From Paenarthrobacter ureafaciens (lineage in GTDB: Bacteria; Actinomycetota; Actinomycetes; Actinomycetales; Micrococcaceae): DNA of 64,000 bases. Positions 1 through 9,576 of the stretch are shown here, piece after piece; within the stretch, counting starts at the first letter, position 1, and each line of letters opens with the position of its first letter. The position numbers and the translations under genes are program-made. The notes under the pieces are model-generated. The model ran no database searches. It was given only the letters and a program-made list of their open reading frames with translations, and had not been told where the DNA came from. The DNA lies in NCBI RefSeq assembly GCF_004028095.1, contig NZ_SBHM01000009.1, positions 1-64,000 of the forward strand, written 5' to 3'.

Positions 1-46
1 CGATTCTTACCCCTCGTTATGCTCTAGCTCACTGTCTTCAGTATGA

Positions 47-184
47 ATCCCGGCGCCGCCTCAGTGGGTCGTGCAGCTTCTGCCGTACATGAACGCAGGT
101 GCGGTTGGCTTCAACCGTGAATCCATGTATGTGTGCGGAGGAAACACGGCGGAGTTCATTGAAGCTGATGGCGAAGTTTCTTGA
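47..184 (+). other. 3' fragment of an unidentified coding region
   Basis: A short open frame ends at a TGA at 182-184 and reads as a plausible protein C-terminus (...NAGAVGFNRESMYVCGG...). An in-frame stop lies at 44-46 and there is no start codon with a ribosome site, so it is either a remnant or a gene cut by a frameshift. I do not recognise the family. From 185 to 566 the sequence stays open in several frames but contains nothing I can assign. Confidence 0.25.
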
Positions 185-566
185 CTAATCAGTCCCGACG
201 GAGGTGAAGGCATTGGACAAATCAGCTGATGCAAGCACATTCCACTGGGCGGACCAGTGGCAATCGTTGCTAGGAACCGGGATTGGAGTTCGACTGATTG
301 GACTCCGTTGTTGCCAAGGATTGGTGGACGACTCAATGCCTCATGTGTCAGGTCGGGGGCCTCGCAGGTGTTGCCGGCGCACAGGCCATCACCGGGGGGG
401 GTGCACCGAGGCACCAGTGGGCCTATCGGTCTGGAAGCGGCGGGCGGGCGAACCTCCGCGTGCAGATCCAAGCTCATTCAACTCCCTCTCTTGGCCTTCA
501 GTCACAGGCCAATATGCCTCAAGGCTCGTTCTGGACCAATTGGCGATTGATGACGATAGGAAACAC

Positions 567-2564
567 ATGACCTTTCCTCAGGCCCCACACGTAGAGGCCC
601 TTGAAAACCTCCTTCACGAGAACCGCAAGTTCGCGCCATCGGCAGAGTTCACCGCCAACGCCGTGGCAACAGCTGACGCCTATAAAGAGGCTGAGGCCGA
701 TCGTCCCGCATTTTGGGCGAAGCAGGCCCGTGAGCTGCTGACGTGGAGCAAGGACTTCACCGAAGCCCTGGATTGGTCCAACCCGCCCTTTGCCAAGTGG
801 TTTGTCGGCGGCGAAATCAACGCTGCCTACAACGCCCTGGACCGCCACGTCGAAAACGGCCTGGGCGACCGCGTTGCCATTTACTTTGAGGGCGAACCCG
901 GCGACACCCGCAGCTACACCTATGCGGAGCTGACCGAAGAGGTGAAGAAGGCCGCCAACGCTTTCGAATCCCTCGGCGTGGCCAAGGGAGACCGTGTGGC
1001 CGTGTACCTGCCCATGATTCCCGAGGCTGTCATCACGCTCCTTGCCTGCGCCCGTATCGGTGCTGTTCACTCCGTGGTGTTCGGCGGGTTCTCTGCCGAC
1101 GCCCTGCGCTCCCGCATCGAGGACGCCGAAGCCAAGCTGGTGGTCACTGCCGATGGCACCTACCGCCGCGGCAAGCCCTCCCCGCTCAAGCCCGCCGTGG
1201 ACGAAGCCCTCAGCAAAGAGGGTCATACAGTCCAGAACGTCGTCGTGGTCAAGCGCAACGGCGAGGACGTCAACTGGGTCGAGGGCCGCGACCTGTGGTG
1301 GAGCGAAACGGTAGACAAGGCCTCAACCGAGCACACCGCCGTCGGACATGACTCCGAACACCCGCTGTTCATCCTGTACACCTCCGGCACAACCGGTAAG
1401 CCCAAGGGCATCCTGCACACCACCGGCGGCTACCTCACCCAGGGCGCCTACACGCACAAGTCCGTGTTCGACCTCCACCCGGAGACGGATGTGTACTGGT
1501 GCACGGCCGACGTCGGATGGGTCACCGGCCACTCGTACGTCACCTACGCGCCGCTCATCAACGGCGCCACCCAGGTCATGTACGAAGGCACCCCCGACTC
1601 CCCGCACCAGGGCCGCTGGTGGGAAATCGTGGAGAAGTACAAGGTCTCCATCCTCTACACAGCCCCCACCGCCATCCGTACGTTCATGAAGTGGGGCCGG
1701 GACATCCCGGACAAGTACGACCTGTCCGCCATCCGCGTGCTGGGCTCGGTGGGCGAATCCATCAACCCCGAAGCCTGGATGTGGTACCGCGACGTCATCG
1801 GTGGCAACGCCGGCAAGAACGGTGAAAAGAAGGAGAACCCGGCGCCGATCGTGGACACGTGGTGGCAGACCGAAACCGGTGCGCAGATGATCGCACCGCT
1901 GCCCGGCGTCACCGCTACCAAGCCCGGCTCCGCCCAGGTTCCGCTTCCCGGAATCGCTGTGGACGTCGTGGACGAAAACGGCGAGTCCGTGGCCAACGGC
2001 GAAGGCGGTTACCTGGTGGTGCGCGAGCCGTGGCCTTCCATGCTCCGTGGCATCTGGGGCGACCCCGAGCGTTTCAAGGACACGTACTGGTCCCGGTTCG
2101 AGGCCATGTACTTCGCAGGTGACGGCGCGAAGAAGGACGAAGACGGCGACGTGTGGCTCCTGGGCCGCGTGGACGATGTCATGAACGTCTCCGGCCACCG
2201 GCTCTCCACCACCGAGATCGAATCGGCGCTCGTCAGCCACCCCTCCGTCGCTGAAGCAGCCGTGGTTGGTGCCGCCGACGAGACCACCGGCCAGGCCGTC
2301 GTCGCGTTCGTCATCCTCCGCGGTGACGCCGTGAACAACGGCGACGAAACCGTCCTGGAACTGCGGAACCACGTAGGTAAGGAAATCGGCCCGATCGCCA
2401 AGCCCAAGCAGCTCCTGATCGTGCCGGAACTGCCCAAGACGCGTTCGGGCAAGATCGTCCGCCGCCTGCTCAAGGACATCGCGGAAGGCCGCGACACCGG
2501 CGACGCCACCACCCTGGCAGACCCGGGAATCATGACCCAGATCGCGGAATCGCTGCGCAAGTAG
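567..2564 (+). CDS. acs: Acetyl-CoA synthetase (AMP-forming)
   Basis: This 665-residue protein is the usual length for Acs, which activates acetate with ATP and CoA through acetyl-AMP in the cytoplasm. Visible motifs are the nucleotide-binding loop [11 protein letters not shown] near residues 270-280, WWQTETG near 432-438, and the C-terminal RSGKIVRR. Lys629 in the last motif is the conserved lysine that is reversibly acylated in Acs enzymes. The frame is open upstream to 204, but the ATG at 567 is preceded by a GATAGG-like ribosome site and gives the family N-terminus, so I place the start there. A gene for an EAL protein follows 76 nt downstream on the same strand. No frameshift or missing motif is seen. 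Confidence 0.95.
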   Translation: MTFPQAPHVEALENLLHENRKFAPSAEFTANAVATADAYKEAEADRPAFWAKQARELLTWSKDFTEALDWSNPPFAKWFVGGEINAAYNALDRHVENGLGDRVAIYFEGEPGDTRSYTYAELTEEVKKAANAFESLGVAKGDRVAVYLPMIPEAVITLLACARIGAVHSVVFGGFSADALRSRIEDAEAKLVVTADGTYRRGKPSPLKPAVDEALSKEGHTVQNVVVVKRNGEDVNWVEGRDLWWSETVDKASTEHTAVGHDSEHPLFILYTSGTTGKPKGILHTTGGYLTQGAYTHKSVFDLHPETDVYWCTADVGWVTGHSYVTYAPLINGATQVMYEGTPDSPHQGRWWEIVEKYKVSILYTAPTAIRTFMKWGRDIPDKYDLSAIRVLGSVGESINPEAWMWYRDVIGGNAGKNGEKKENPAPIVDTWWQTETGAQMIAPLPGVTATKPGSAQVPLPGIAVDVVDENGESVANGEGGYLVVREPWPSMLRGIWGDPERFKDTYWSRFEAMYFAGDGAKKDEDGDVWLLGRVDDVMNVSGHRLSTTEIESALVSHPSVAEAAVVGAADETTGQAVVAFVILRGDAVNNGDETVLELRNHVGKEIGPIAKPKQLLIVPELPKTRSGKIVRRLLKDIAEGRDTGDATTLADPGIMTQIAESLRK

Positions 2565-2640
2565 CGTCACCTGCCATTGCGACTTTTCGCCCAGGGCGCG
2601 TCCTGCGCCACCAATGAAGAATATTCAGAAGGAGTAGCCG

Positions 2641-3744
2641 ATGGCTGGTGGGGCCGAAATCTTTCCACAGCTCGATGGTCCGGAGCGACAATCCAACGGG
2701 AGTGGAGACGCCATTCGTTCCGAAGCCACGCCCATGCGAGAGCACGTGCTGGACATTATCAGCTCCATCCTTGCCGACGATGATCCGCGGAATCGAAGCG
2801 GCAGAGACAGGCTCCGCCGACTGCTTGACGCTCGTCCAGATAACCCTGAGGGAGCCTTGCTGGAGCACCTGCTTGAAACACGGAAAAACACCGCACAGGA
2901 ATCCCGGACGGCAGCCCGAGAGGAAGCCATTAGCCTGCACTTTGATTCACCGGATACGGATCAGACCGTAGCAGTTCCGGTGCACCACGAGATTCGTGAA
3001 CATATTCAGGCAATCCTCGCTGCGAAGCTTTTACTGACAGCTTTCCAGCCCGTCCATTCTCTCCCCGACAAGAACGTCGTGGGGGTAGAAGCACTGACAA
3101 GGTTCGTTGGAGAAGACGGCGCCGGCGCAGACGTCTGGTTCAATGAAGCCGCGGAAGCAGGGTTTGGAACTGAATTGGAAATAGCTGCCCTGCATTGTGC
3201 CCTGACGGCGGCCAAGGCCATTCCCCACGGCATGTATCTCGCATTAAACCTAACGCCTGCAACATCGCGCGATTCAAGGGTTCGGGCTCTTCTAGCTTCG
3301 GCAACCCTGCCGCCCAATAGGATCATTGTCGAGCTCACTGGAAGCCTCCAAGCGGCGGAAGGGTATGACGGCCAGGAAGGACTGGGCCCACTTCGTGCAG
3401 CGGGGCTTCGCTTGGCTGTTAGCGCTTCTGGAGCCGCCTTCACGTCCTTCTATCGGATTGCCGAGCTGCGCCCTGACATCATCAAACTGGATCGTCACCT
3501 GATTAAAGGCATCGATCACAACGAAGGACAACGGGTGCGCGCCCGAGCCGCCATTTGGCTCGCGCGCCAACTTGGTGCCACCGTCGTGGCGGAGGGAATC
3601 GAAACGACGGGCGAACTCAATGAAGTTATTGGACTGGAGGTAACTGCAGCCCAGGGTTATCTGTTCGGACGGCCTTCAACACATCCGCTGGATTGGTCGG
3701 AATGGCGTATTCGCAGCCAGCCTGAGGCGCAGCCCGCCCTATAG
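2641..3744 (+). CDS. EAL-domain protein with degenerate active site
   Basis: The product has 367 residues. AAGGAG six bases before the ATG supports this start. Residues 1-110 are not recognised; the EAL phosphodiesterase fold occupies about 120-355. EALTRF (Glu150), NLTP, IIKLD (Lys282), VVAEGIET and QGYLFGRP are kept. The metal-binding DDFGTG motif reads SASGAA at 261-266, and the ELTE motif reads ELTG. Known EAL chemistry needs the paired aspartates to coordinate metal and hydrolyse cyclic di-GMP. I infer that this protein cannot cleave the dinucleotide and is more likely a c-di-GMP- or protein-binding regulator. It follows acs by 76 nt and could share its transcript. Confidence 0.85.
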   Translation: MAGGAEIFPQLDGPERQSNGSGDAIRSEATPMREHVLDIISSILADDDPRNRSGRDRLRRLLDARPDNPEGALLEHLLETRKNTAQESRTAAREEAISLHFDSPDTDQTVAVPVHHEIREHIQAILAAKLLLTAFQPVHSLPDKNVVGVEALTRFVGEDGAGADVWFNEAAEAGFGTELEIAALHCALTAAKAIPHGMYLALNLTPATSRDSRVRALLASATLPPNRIIVELTGSLQAAEGYDGQEGLGPLRAAGLRLAVSASGAAFTSFYRIAELRPDIIKLDRHLIKGIDHNEGQRVRARAAIWLARQLGATVVAEGIETTGELNEVIGLEVTAAQGYLFGRPSTHPLDWSEWRIRSQPEAQPAL

Positions 3745-3792
3745 CCAGATCAGAGACTCCACGACGCTTGATGTCGTAAGGGAATTGTAGCC

Positions 3793-4471
3793 ACGGGAGA
3801 GGTTTGTTGCTTGCTGGGCCCTTCAGGCGCAGGCGAACGCACCTTGCTGCGCTGCGTCAATCACCTCCAAAGCATCGATGGCGGACAGTTAATGGTGGAC
3901 GGCGAAATCATCGGCTACAAAGAAAAGGCCGGAAAACTGCATGAGATGCGCGGTCGCGACATTGCACGCCAACGTGCATCCATCGGCATGGTGTTCCAGC
4001 ACTTCAACCTGTATCCGCACATGACAGCTGAACAGAACGTAAGTTTGGCGCAGGTGGCCGTCCACAAGATCGAGAAAGTGGATGCCCAACATCGAAGCCG
4101 GAAATTGTTGGACCGTGTAGGGCTAAGCGCCAAGACTGGGAAGTATCCACGCCAACTGTCTGGCGGCGAACAGCAGCGGGTGGCCATCGCTCGGGCACTG
4201 GCTATCTCCCCGAAGCTCATCCTCTTCGACGAACCGACCAGCGCACTGGACCCGGAGCTGGTCGGGGAAGTGTTGGAAACCATCCGGGCGGTCGGCAGCC
4301 GAGGGAATCACGATGATGGTCGTCACCCACGAAATTGGCTTCGCTCGAGAGGTCGCCGACCGGGTCGTCTTCATGGACGGCGGCGTCGTCGTGGAGCAGG
4401 GCCCGCCAAGCCAAGTGCTGGAAAGACCGATCGAACCACGGACTGCGGCATTCCTGGAGAGAGTGTTGTGA
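3793..4471 (+). pseudogene. Amino-acid ABC transporter ATPase, decayed
   Basis: The sequence matches the GlnQ/HisP class of ABC ATPases. It has a Q-loop region ([10 protein letters not shown]), an [15 protein letters not shown] signature and a Walker B motif ([14 protein letters not shown]). It is broken in three ways. The N-terminus is missing, because an in-frame stop lies just upstream and no start codon is present. The Walker A lysine is lost (GPSGAGERT instead of GPSGSGKST). A frameshift near 4300-4310 moves the C-terminal part ([18 protein letters not shown]...) to another frame ending at TGA 4469-4471. The intact relative at 8787-9575 suggests this is an old duplicate or the relic of another transporter. 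Confidence 0.85.
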
Positions 4472-4839
4472 TTCGTTGCGCGCAGGCGTTTGCCGCCAAG
4501 ACAGGACTGTGCCGAGGTAGGCCGCCTGCGCGCTGGAGGTGACGTTAACCAATGTCCAGGTTGGAGAACACTACGTCCACGTCCAGGTCGCGCTCCAAGA
4601 CTCCTACACGGGAGTGCCGGCCCTGAACGGAAGATTGCCTATTCAGCCACCCACACCGACGTACTCATGCTAAGTCAAAGCATTTTCAACGAGGGGAGAT
4701 TCGCCACGATTGGAGGGGACGATCCTTGACAGGGTCAAGAACGGCTGCACTGAGCGATGCGCGGACATTCACGGGCGTGTTGTAGCCTTCTCTCGGTTCT
4801 GAGGGGTTCGTCGTGAGGGGCCGCTGGGTGGCGAGGATG
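4472..4839. other. Intergenic debris, no gene recognised
   Basis: This stretch between two pseudogenes has no frame with both a start site and a recognisable product. A short plus-strand reading around 4548-4670 looks protein-like but matches nothing I know. It fits a region of decayed genes. Confidence 0.4.
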
Positions 4840-5090
4840 GTGGAGGCTTCCTGACGGGTGGTTCCGGAGGATTCGACGTCGGCCAAGGCGGCGGGGATTT
4901 CCCAGCCCTTCTTGCGCATCGCGGTGGCCCACAAACGCCCGGCCCGGTACGAGGAGCGCACCATCGGCCCGGACATGACACCGAGGAAGTTCTGGTGGTC
5001 CACGAACTCCTGCGGCTTGACCCACCGGTCCACCGGCAGGTGCCGTGCGGAGGGGCGCAGGTACTGGGTGATCGTGACCAGGTGAGGAAA
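4840..5090 (-). pseudogene. lipA: Lipoyl synthase C-terminal remnant
   Basis: The minus-strand translation gives the C-terminal block of lipoyl synthase: [18 protein letters not shown], then [18 protein letters not shown] and a TTRQEAS tail. Only about 80 residues remain. The radical-SAM CxxxCxxC cysteine clusters and the barrel are absent, and several residues between EFVDHQNF and LGVMSGP appear deleted. It cannot be a working lipoyl synthase, so a complete copy should exist elsewhere in the genome. It probably arose from a partial duplication or a rearrangement that trimmed an old lipA locus. Confidence 0.8.
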
Positions 5091-5099
5091 TCCAATGAA

Positions 5100-5728
5100 G
5101 GCTTCTTGGTCAGCTCTTATCGTTAGTTCCGGTAGCCGCGGTGTACTTGGCGTCCCCACTGTCCTACATCGCTTTTTCGGGCCATGGGCTGCAAGCCGGC
5201 AACCAGTGATGGGGGCAAAAAGGACGTGTGGACAGTAGTCTCGTTGGGACTCCGAGACTTGCCGCTGCTGCAGAGGAGCGGATGCGGCGACTGCGACTTC
5301 GTCCTAACAGGGGCGCGGTCGCCGCTGCGTACTCGACCACTTAGACGACGGACGGGAGTTCACGCAGTTACCTCTACCCCGTGCTTCTAGGGCCGATAAC
5401 CGTGATTCCATCAGCTAGCGGAGCGGTTGAGATCGCCAACGCGTGAGCGGCTTCAGCGACAGGACGTTGTTGTGCACCGGCGTCAGGCTAGGGCTCGACT
5501 TTGTGTTAGCTGACGCTGAAGCACGACGTTCATAGATCCCAACCTGACAGATGGACAGGGCCTGAAAAGACCGGGAAAGCCCGATAACTGGGCATAGGTC
5601 CAAGGAACTTGAAACATTTGAGTCAGCACGGGGTCTTCCGGCGGCCGAATCACACGATCTGATCGCCGGCGCATCTTCGAGCCGCCCGGGCAACAGCAGG
5701 TATTTTGGTCGCCTTGTTCCGAATTTTT
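5100..5728. other. Long stretch without a recognisable gene
   Basis: Frames of 60-90 codons exist on both strands, but none has a convincing start, ribosome site or familiar protein pattern. I see no RNA gene or repeat here. Confidence 0.4.
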
Positions 5729-6025
5729 CTAGGAAAACTTGGTTCTCTCGTGCACCGGTGGTTTGGCGGTGCTACGGAGTACCTCGTTCACGTCGTCCGG
5801 AATGAACATTTGCCTGCCGCCAGCGGTGATGAGCCACATGACATCGCCGTGAATAGAGATCAGGTCGACAGTGCCGGCGAGGCTGGTTCCGTCGATTAAG
5901 CTCAGGGAGACCTGATCGTCCTTATGTAGTTTTCGCAAGATGGCGCTAAACGCTTCAAGAGACATCGCATCCGCTGGCCTCTTAGTGTCCGTGAGTCGCG
6001 GTTCTAAGAATCGTCTAGGTTTCAT
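5729..6025 (-). CDS. Small conserved-looking protein, possible Sm-like fold
   Basis: The product has 98 residues from the ATG at 6025, which is preceded by AGAGGA at good spacing; the frame stays open further upstream. The core (about residues 22-85) alternates short strands with turns: KDDQVSLSLIDGTSLAGTV, DVMWLITAGG, RQMFIPDDV. That resembles the beta-rich pattern of LSm/Hfq-like or related small barrels, but no family signature is certain. There is no signal peptide or membrane segment. It stands alone between debris and the opine-type cassette. Its function is unknown. Confidence 0.6.
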   Translation of the reverse strand: MKPRRFLEPRLTDTKRPADAMSLEAFSAILRKLHKDDQVSLSLIDGTSLAGTVDLISIHGDVMWLITAGGRQMFIPDDVNEVLRSTAKPPVHERTKFS

Positions 6026-6368
6026 CGCATTCCTCTTACTACGGGCTTCGCTGTTCAGGATGTTCATCCGCTGTACCGCGGCAGGAGGCGCTTGGAGCTG
6101 GGTGGGAACCGGAACCTTCCAAGTTGCGAGCATCGGAAGGTTCCGGTGATTTGGGAGCCGTGCTCAAAGCCGAGATCACCGGCTTGGGGGCGTTGCGAGT
6201 CAGTCTGTCTCCGGGCCGTGGCAGAAGTGACAGTCGTCGTCGCAGGTACTTGTCGCCATCGTTGTAGTCCTGTCTTGCACAGTCTCACCTACGCCGGGTT
6301 TGCCATGTTCTGCACCACTTATCTTCTGGGCAGCAGGATTTTCTTCTTGCCGACGGGCTTCGATCGTA
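6026..6368. other. Gap between the small protein and the opine cassette
   Basis: No gene, terminator with a T-run, or RNA is recognisable in this stretch of about 340 bases. Confidence 0.4.
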
Positions 6369-7400
6369 CTAGTTATCATGGCGTTCAATTGGAAAGTGAA
6401 GGGTGTTCAACAGGTTCAGAAAGTCCTGGGCAGGTCGTGCAGCGTGATCCCGAATGTTCTCTTCAAGAAGAATTTCGCCAAGCCTCACGACGGCGCTAAC
6501 CGTAGGGACATCCACCCGGACTGCTGCGGCCAGTTCCGCCATGGGGGCGAAAGAGGACCGCAGCTCGTGACGCAGAAACCGATGATGGAAGCTTGAAGGA
6601 AGCGCGGCTGTCTGACTGGACAGGGTATTGACCTGCTCTCTCAAACTGAGACCTTTTGGCGCATCGGGGCCGCTGTATCTGGCCTTCAGCTCCTGCACTG
6701 GCATAAGTCCGAGACCCAATGCCGCGCCCAGCCGTTGACGGTCTGCATCCAGGGCGAGGAGGAGTCTGCACACGCTGTCGCCGAACCCTTCGACATAAAA
6801 CCTTGTTGCGTCTGCCCGCTCGACGCTCATCGCATTGAGAAGCATCGGTGGAACGTGGAACAAGGCGTTGATACTCGATAGTGCTACAGCAGCCGGATTC
6901 CCCAGTGAAAGCCGAGGGAAAGTCGATAGAGCCAGCTCAACTGTCTCTCCAGGCGTATTCGGTCCTAGGAAGCCTGCCAACACGTCATGCTTCTCTGCTC
7001 GCACTGCGCTCAGGTTGCCGCCCACCAGGAAAGCACCGACATGGAGTACGTTGGAGGGGTCATAACCAAAGTGGCGCGCCGCCTCGACCGCTTCAACGGC
7101 GCCGGTCACTCCACCTCCGACGATGACCATCAGAGCTGGTGAAGCAATCCGTAAAACGTCCTGCAATCCGGTCCTCACATCCTCGCCCTCGGCAAAGACA
7201 ATCCCGATTACTGATGTTCCGGTCGTGAGCTCATCGATCCCGTGTAGGACCACCTTGCGTGAATCCCCGAAGTATTCGAACTCGTATGGTCCCGGAGAAA
7301 CTTTGTCCGACAGGAGACACACCCTGTGGTCCCGGGCCGCCAGAGTCAGGGCAGTAGCAGCGGCATTTGCCTCATTGGACCGGATAACGATGTCAACCAT
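6369..7400 (-). CDS. NAD/NADP octopine/nopaline dehydrogenase-family protein
   Basis: The product has 343 residues, close to the usual opine dehydrogenase length. The C-terminal helical domain is typical: HHRFLRHELRSSFAPMAELA followed by VDVPTVSAVV, the pattern around the catalytic His/Asn region of the octopine dehydrogenase family. The N-terminal Rossmann part is divergent. The usual GxGxxG loop reads SNEANAAATALTLA, so cofactor binding may be weakened or altered. It is the last gene of the minus-strand transporter/oxidase cassette, 228 nt after the FAD oxidase. I infer oxidation or reduction of an N-carboxyalkyl amino acid (opine) or a related imine. Cofactor and substrate are not determinable here. 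Confidence 0.7.
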   Translation of the reverse strand: MVDIVIRSNEANAAATALTLAARDHRVCLLSDKVSPGPYEFEYFGDSRKVVLHGIDELTTGTSVIGIVFAEGEDVRTGLQDVLRIASPALMVIVGGGVTGAVEAVEAARHFGYDPSNVLHVGAFLVGGNLSAVRAEKHDVLAGFLGPNTPGETVELALSTFPRLSLGNPAAVALSSINALFHVPPMLLNAMSVERADATRFYVEGFGDSVCRLLLALDADRQRLGAALGLGLMPVQELKARYSGPDAPKGLSLREQVNTLSSQTAALPSSFHHRFLRHELRSSFAPMAELAAAVRVDVPTVSAVVRLGEILLEENIRDHAARPAQDFLNLLNTLHFPIERHDN

Positions 7401-7580
7401 TGTCTTCTTTCATAAAATCGCGGCGGCTTATGAATCTGGATACTGTGTCTAGCCAAGGTGCCCTGGCAGGTAGGTAACCAACTGAAACGGGGGCCAAGGA
7501 ACCCTGCTCGATTAGGAGCCATGATGCTGTATGATCGCCGAAAGGTGTGCGGTGACAGCAAACGATTTTCGGGGCAGCGG

Positions 7581-7619
7581 GGGAGTGGTTCAGCCAACGT
7601 CGGTGGCGAAACCACTCCC
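7581..7619. promoter_or_regulatory. Hairpin-forming inverted repeat
   Basis: GGGAGTGGTT at 7581-7590 pairs perfectly with AACCACTCCC at 7610-7619, and the loop contains a second GCCA/TGGC pair. It lies just after the stop of the FAD oxidase gene. There is no T-run, so it may attenuate transcription or stabilise mRNA ends rather than act as an intrinsic terminator. Confidence 0.4.
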
Positions 7620-7628
7620 GCATCTCTT

Positions 7629-8762
7629 CTAGAGCGTGACGAACCGGGACAGGCCGAAGGCCTCCAGTGAGGGGTGCCGGTTCCCCGTAAGGACCTCTTC
7701 TGCGACAGATGCTGCAAGGTGTGCCGAGAGTGTTACCCCGCTATGTGTGGCTACCGCGTATATAGAGGGGAGGTCGGCGACTCGGTCGGCGATGGTGAGA
7801 CCGTCTTCAGGCAAGACCCTGATGCCGAGGCTGACGTTTTCTGTGGCTACGTTTTTCAGGGCAGGGTAGAGCTCGCGGGCACGCTCGAGCAACAGCGCCG
7901 GGACTGTCCAGATTCGTGGGTCATCGATGTCCCATTTGCCGCCTGTAGGATGGTCGGCGAAGGTTATGCCGCCGTTGCGGGCGGGCCGCATGGCGATGCC
8001 TGTTGCCCGTACGATGTGGCGCATTCCAGATGCTACCGGTCCGGTGGTGCTGATGATTCCGATGCCGGCATTCTTCGCGCCGCCTTCGGCTCCGCTGACC
8101 GATGGCTCGAGGGTGGGGAAATCGAAACCAGCACTAGCAAGTATCTTTCGGTTTCCGTTGCCCGCGGCCAGAATAATGGTGTCTGCCTCATACTCATGCG
8201 CAGCGCCGTCGGGGGTTTGTGTTGTCACACGGTTTGGCAGAATATCGGTGACGGTTTCGTAGGGGGCGAAGGTTGCGCCTGCCTCCATGGCTCGATTCAG
8301 AAGGCTGGAGCACATGGTTAGTGTGTCTATCCACCCTTCCTTCGGGTAGAGGGCACCCCCGGCAAGGCGTGGAGCTTCGAGTGCGGGTTCGAGTTCCCGT
8401 ACTTGAGCAGGCGTTAGCAGGCGCACCTGGTAGCCGTTGGATGCGAGCTTATCGACTTTGTGGTGGAGGGCTCCGAGCTCGTCGTCGCTTTGTGCGATTT
8501 GCACGTTTCCGGTTTGGTGGAACCAGCGTCCGCCGCCTCGTGCGGCTGAGCGTTCGTGGGCTTGAAGGCCGAGGAGATTGAGGTTGCTGTATTCCTCGGG
8601 GCTTTTGTTGTTGGAGTTCACCCAGGCGAATGTGGCCGCACTGGTAGCTGATCCGACTTCGGCGGCGTCAATGACGGTGACGGAAGCGCCCCGGCGGGCT
8701 AGTTCATCTGCGAGGCAGCAACCTATGACTCCGGCCCCGATGACGAGTACTTTGTGTTGCAC
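7629..8762 (-). CDS. FAD-dependent oxidoreductase, DAO family
   Basis: The 377-residue flavoprotein belongs to the D-amino acid oxidase/glycine oxidase superfamily. The N-terminal dinucleotide-binding motif is clear (VLVIGAGVIGCCLADELARRG, ending in VIDA), and the C-terminal part carries the LGIRVLPEDGLTIADRV substrate-domain pattern and the THSGVTLSAHLA cofactor motif. The start is a GTG preceded by AAAGG. It follows the ABC ATPase gene by 24 nt in one apparent operon. I infer oxidative deamination of the imported amino compound, with FAD reduced and imine released. The exact substrate is unknown; opine or secondary amino acid oxidases are close in architecture. Confidence 0.85.
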   Translation of the reverse strand: MQHKVLVIGAGVIGCCLADELARRGASVTVIDAAEVGSATSAATFAWVNSNNKSPEEYSNLNLLGLQAHERSAARGGGRWFHQTGNVQIAQSDDELGALHHKVDKLASNGYQVRLLTPAQVRELEPALEAPRLAGGALYPKEGWIDTLTMCSSLLNRAMEAGATFAPYETVTDILPNRVTTQTPDGAAHEYEADTIILAAGNGNRKILASAGFDFPTLEPSVSGAEGGAKNAGIGIISTTGPVASGMRHIVRATGIAMRPARNGGITFADHPTGGKWDIDDPRIWTVPALLLERARELYPALKNVATENVSLGIRVLPEDGLTIADRVADLPSIYAVATHSGVTLSAHLAASVAEEVLTGNRHPSLEAFGLSRFVTL

Positions 8763-8786
8763 GACTGATTTCAGCCTTTCTGGGTC

Positions 8787-9575
8787 TTAAAGTGCCCCGA
8801 CGGATGCGAAGAACTTTTTTGCTCGGGGTGTTGTGGGGTTGTGAAGTATGTCTTTGGGCGCTCCGCGCTCGATGACGCGGCCGGCGTCCATCATGACCAC
8901 TTCGTCGGCGACATCTTCTGCGAATCGCATTTCATGGGTGACGATCATCATGGTTGATCCCTGTTCCGCGAGGCCCTTCATGACTGCCAGGACTTCTGCG
9001 ACAAGTTCGGGGTCAAGGGCGCTGGTGGGTTCGTCAAAGAGCAGGACTTTTGGTTCCATAGCGAGAGCGCGGGCGATGGCAACGCGCTGTTGTTGGCCGC
9101 CGGAGAGCTCGCTGGGGTAGTGATCCATTCGGTTGCCCAAGCCAACTTGTTCGAGTACCCGCCGACCGATAGATTCGGCGTCCTTCTTCCGCAGGCCCTT
9201 CACGATCATTGGTGCAGCCGTTACATTTTCCAGGGCCGTGTAGTGCGGGAAAAGATTGAAGTGTTGGAACACCATGCCGAAATTCAGGGTCTGTTTACGC
9301 CCAACTTTCTTTGACACGGGCACACGATGGCCATTGCGGACTTCGTGCCCGATCATCTTGCCTTCGAAAAAGATCGCACCCTCATTGATCTCTTCCATCA
9401 TGTTCACTGTGCGGAGCAGGGTGCTCTTACCGGATCCGGATGGGCCGACAAGGCAGGTTACTGAACCGCTGCGGATTTCCAGGCTGACGTCGTCTACCGC
9501 TTTGAGGGCGCCGAAGTGTTTACTCACTCCGACGAGTTGAAGCAGCGGTGTTTGTGTTTTAGGGGCGGTTGTCAT
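8787..9575 (-). CDS. Polar amino-acid ABC transporter ATPase
   Basis: This 262-residue ABC ATPase is of the GlnQ/HisP type. It has Walker A (GPSGSGKST), the Q-loop (VFQHFNLFPHYT), the [15 protein letters not shown] signature, Walker B ([14 protein letters not shown]) and the H-loop (IVTHEMRFAED). The frame is open upstream to 9650, but the ATG at 9575 lies one base after the permease stop and is served by an AAGGAAAACC-type ribosome site. This tight spacing indicates coupled synthesis with the permease at the membrane. It supplies energy for uptake with the permease and binding protein upstream. Confidence 0.92.
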   Translation of the reverse strand: MTTAPKTQTPLLQLVGVSKHFGALKAVDDVSLEIRSGSVTCLVGPSGSGKSTLLRTVNMMEEINEGAIFFEGKMIGHEVRNGHRVPVSKKVGRKQTLNFGMVFQHFNLFPHYTALENVTAAPMIVKGLRKKDAESIGRRVLEQVGLGNRMDHYPSELSGGQQQRVAIARALAMEPKVLLFDEPTSALDPELVAEVLAVMKGLAEQGSTMMIVTHEMRFAEDVADEVVMMDAGRVIERGAPKDILHNPTTPRAKKFFASVGAL

Positions 9576-9576
9576 T

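Noticed and set aside
204..566. N-terminal extension of the acetyl-CoA synthetase
   Set aside because: The frame is open, but the translation is unlike any Acs N-terminus and the ATG at 567 has its own ribosome site.
1323..2570. A 415-codon minus-strand frame opposite acs
   Set aside because: It is a mirror frame of a high-GC gene; the sense strand has all Acs motifs.
7581..7619. Intrinsic terminator after the FAD oxidase gene
   Set aside because: The stem is good but no T-run follows on the transcribed strand, so it is listed only as an inverted repeat.
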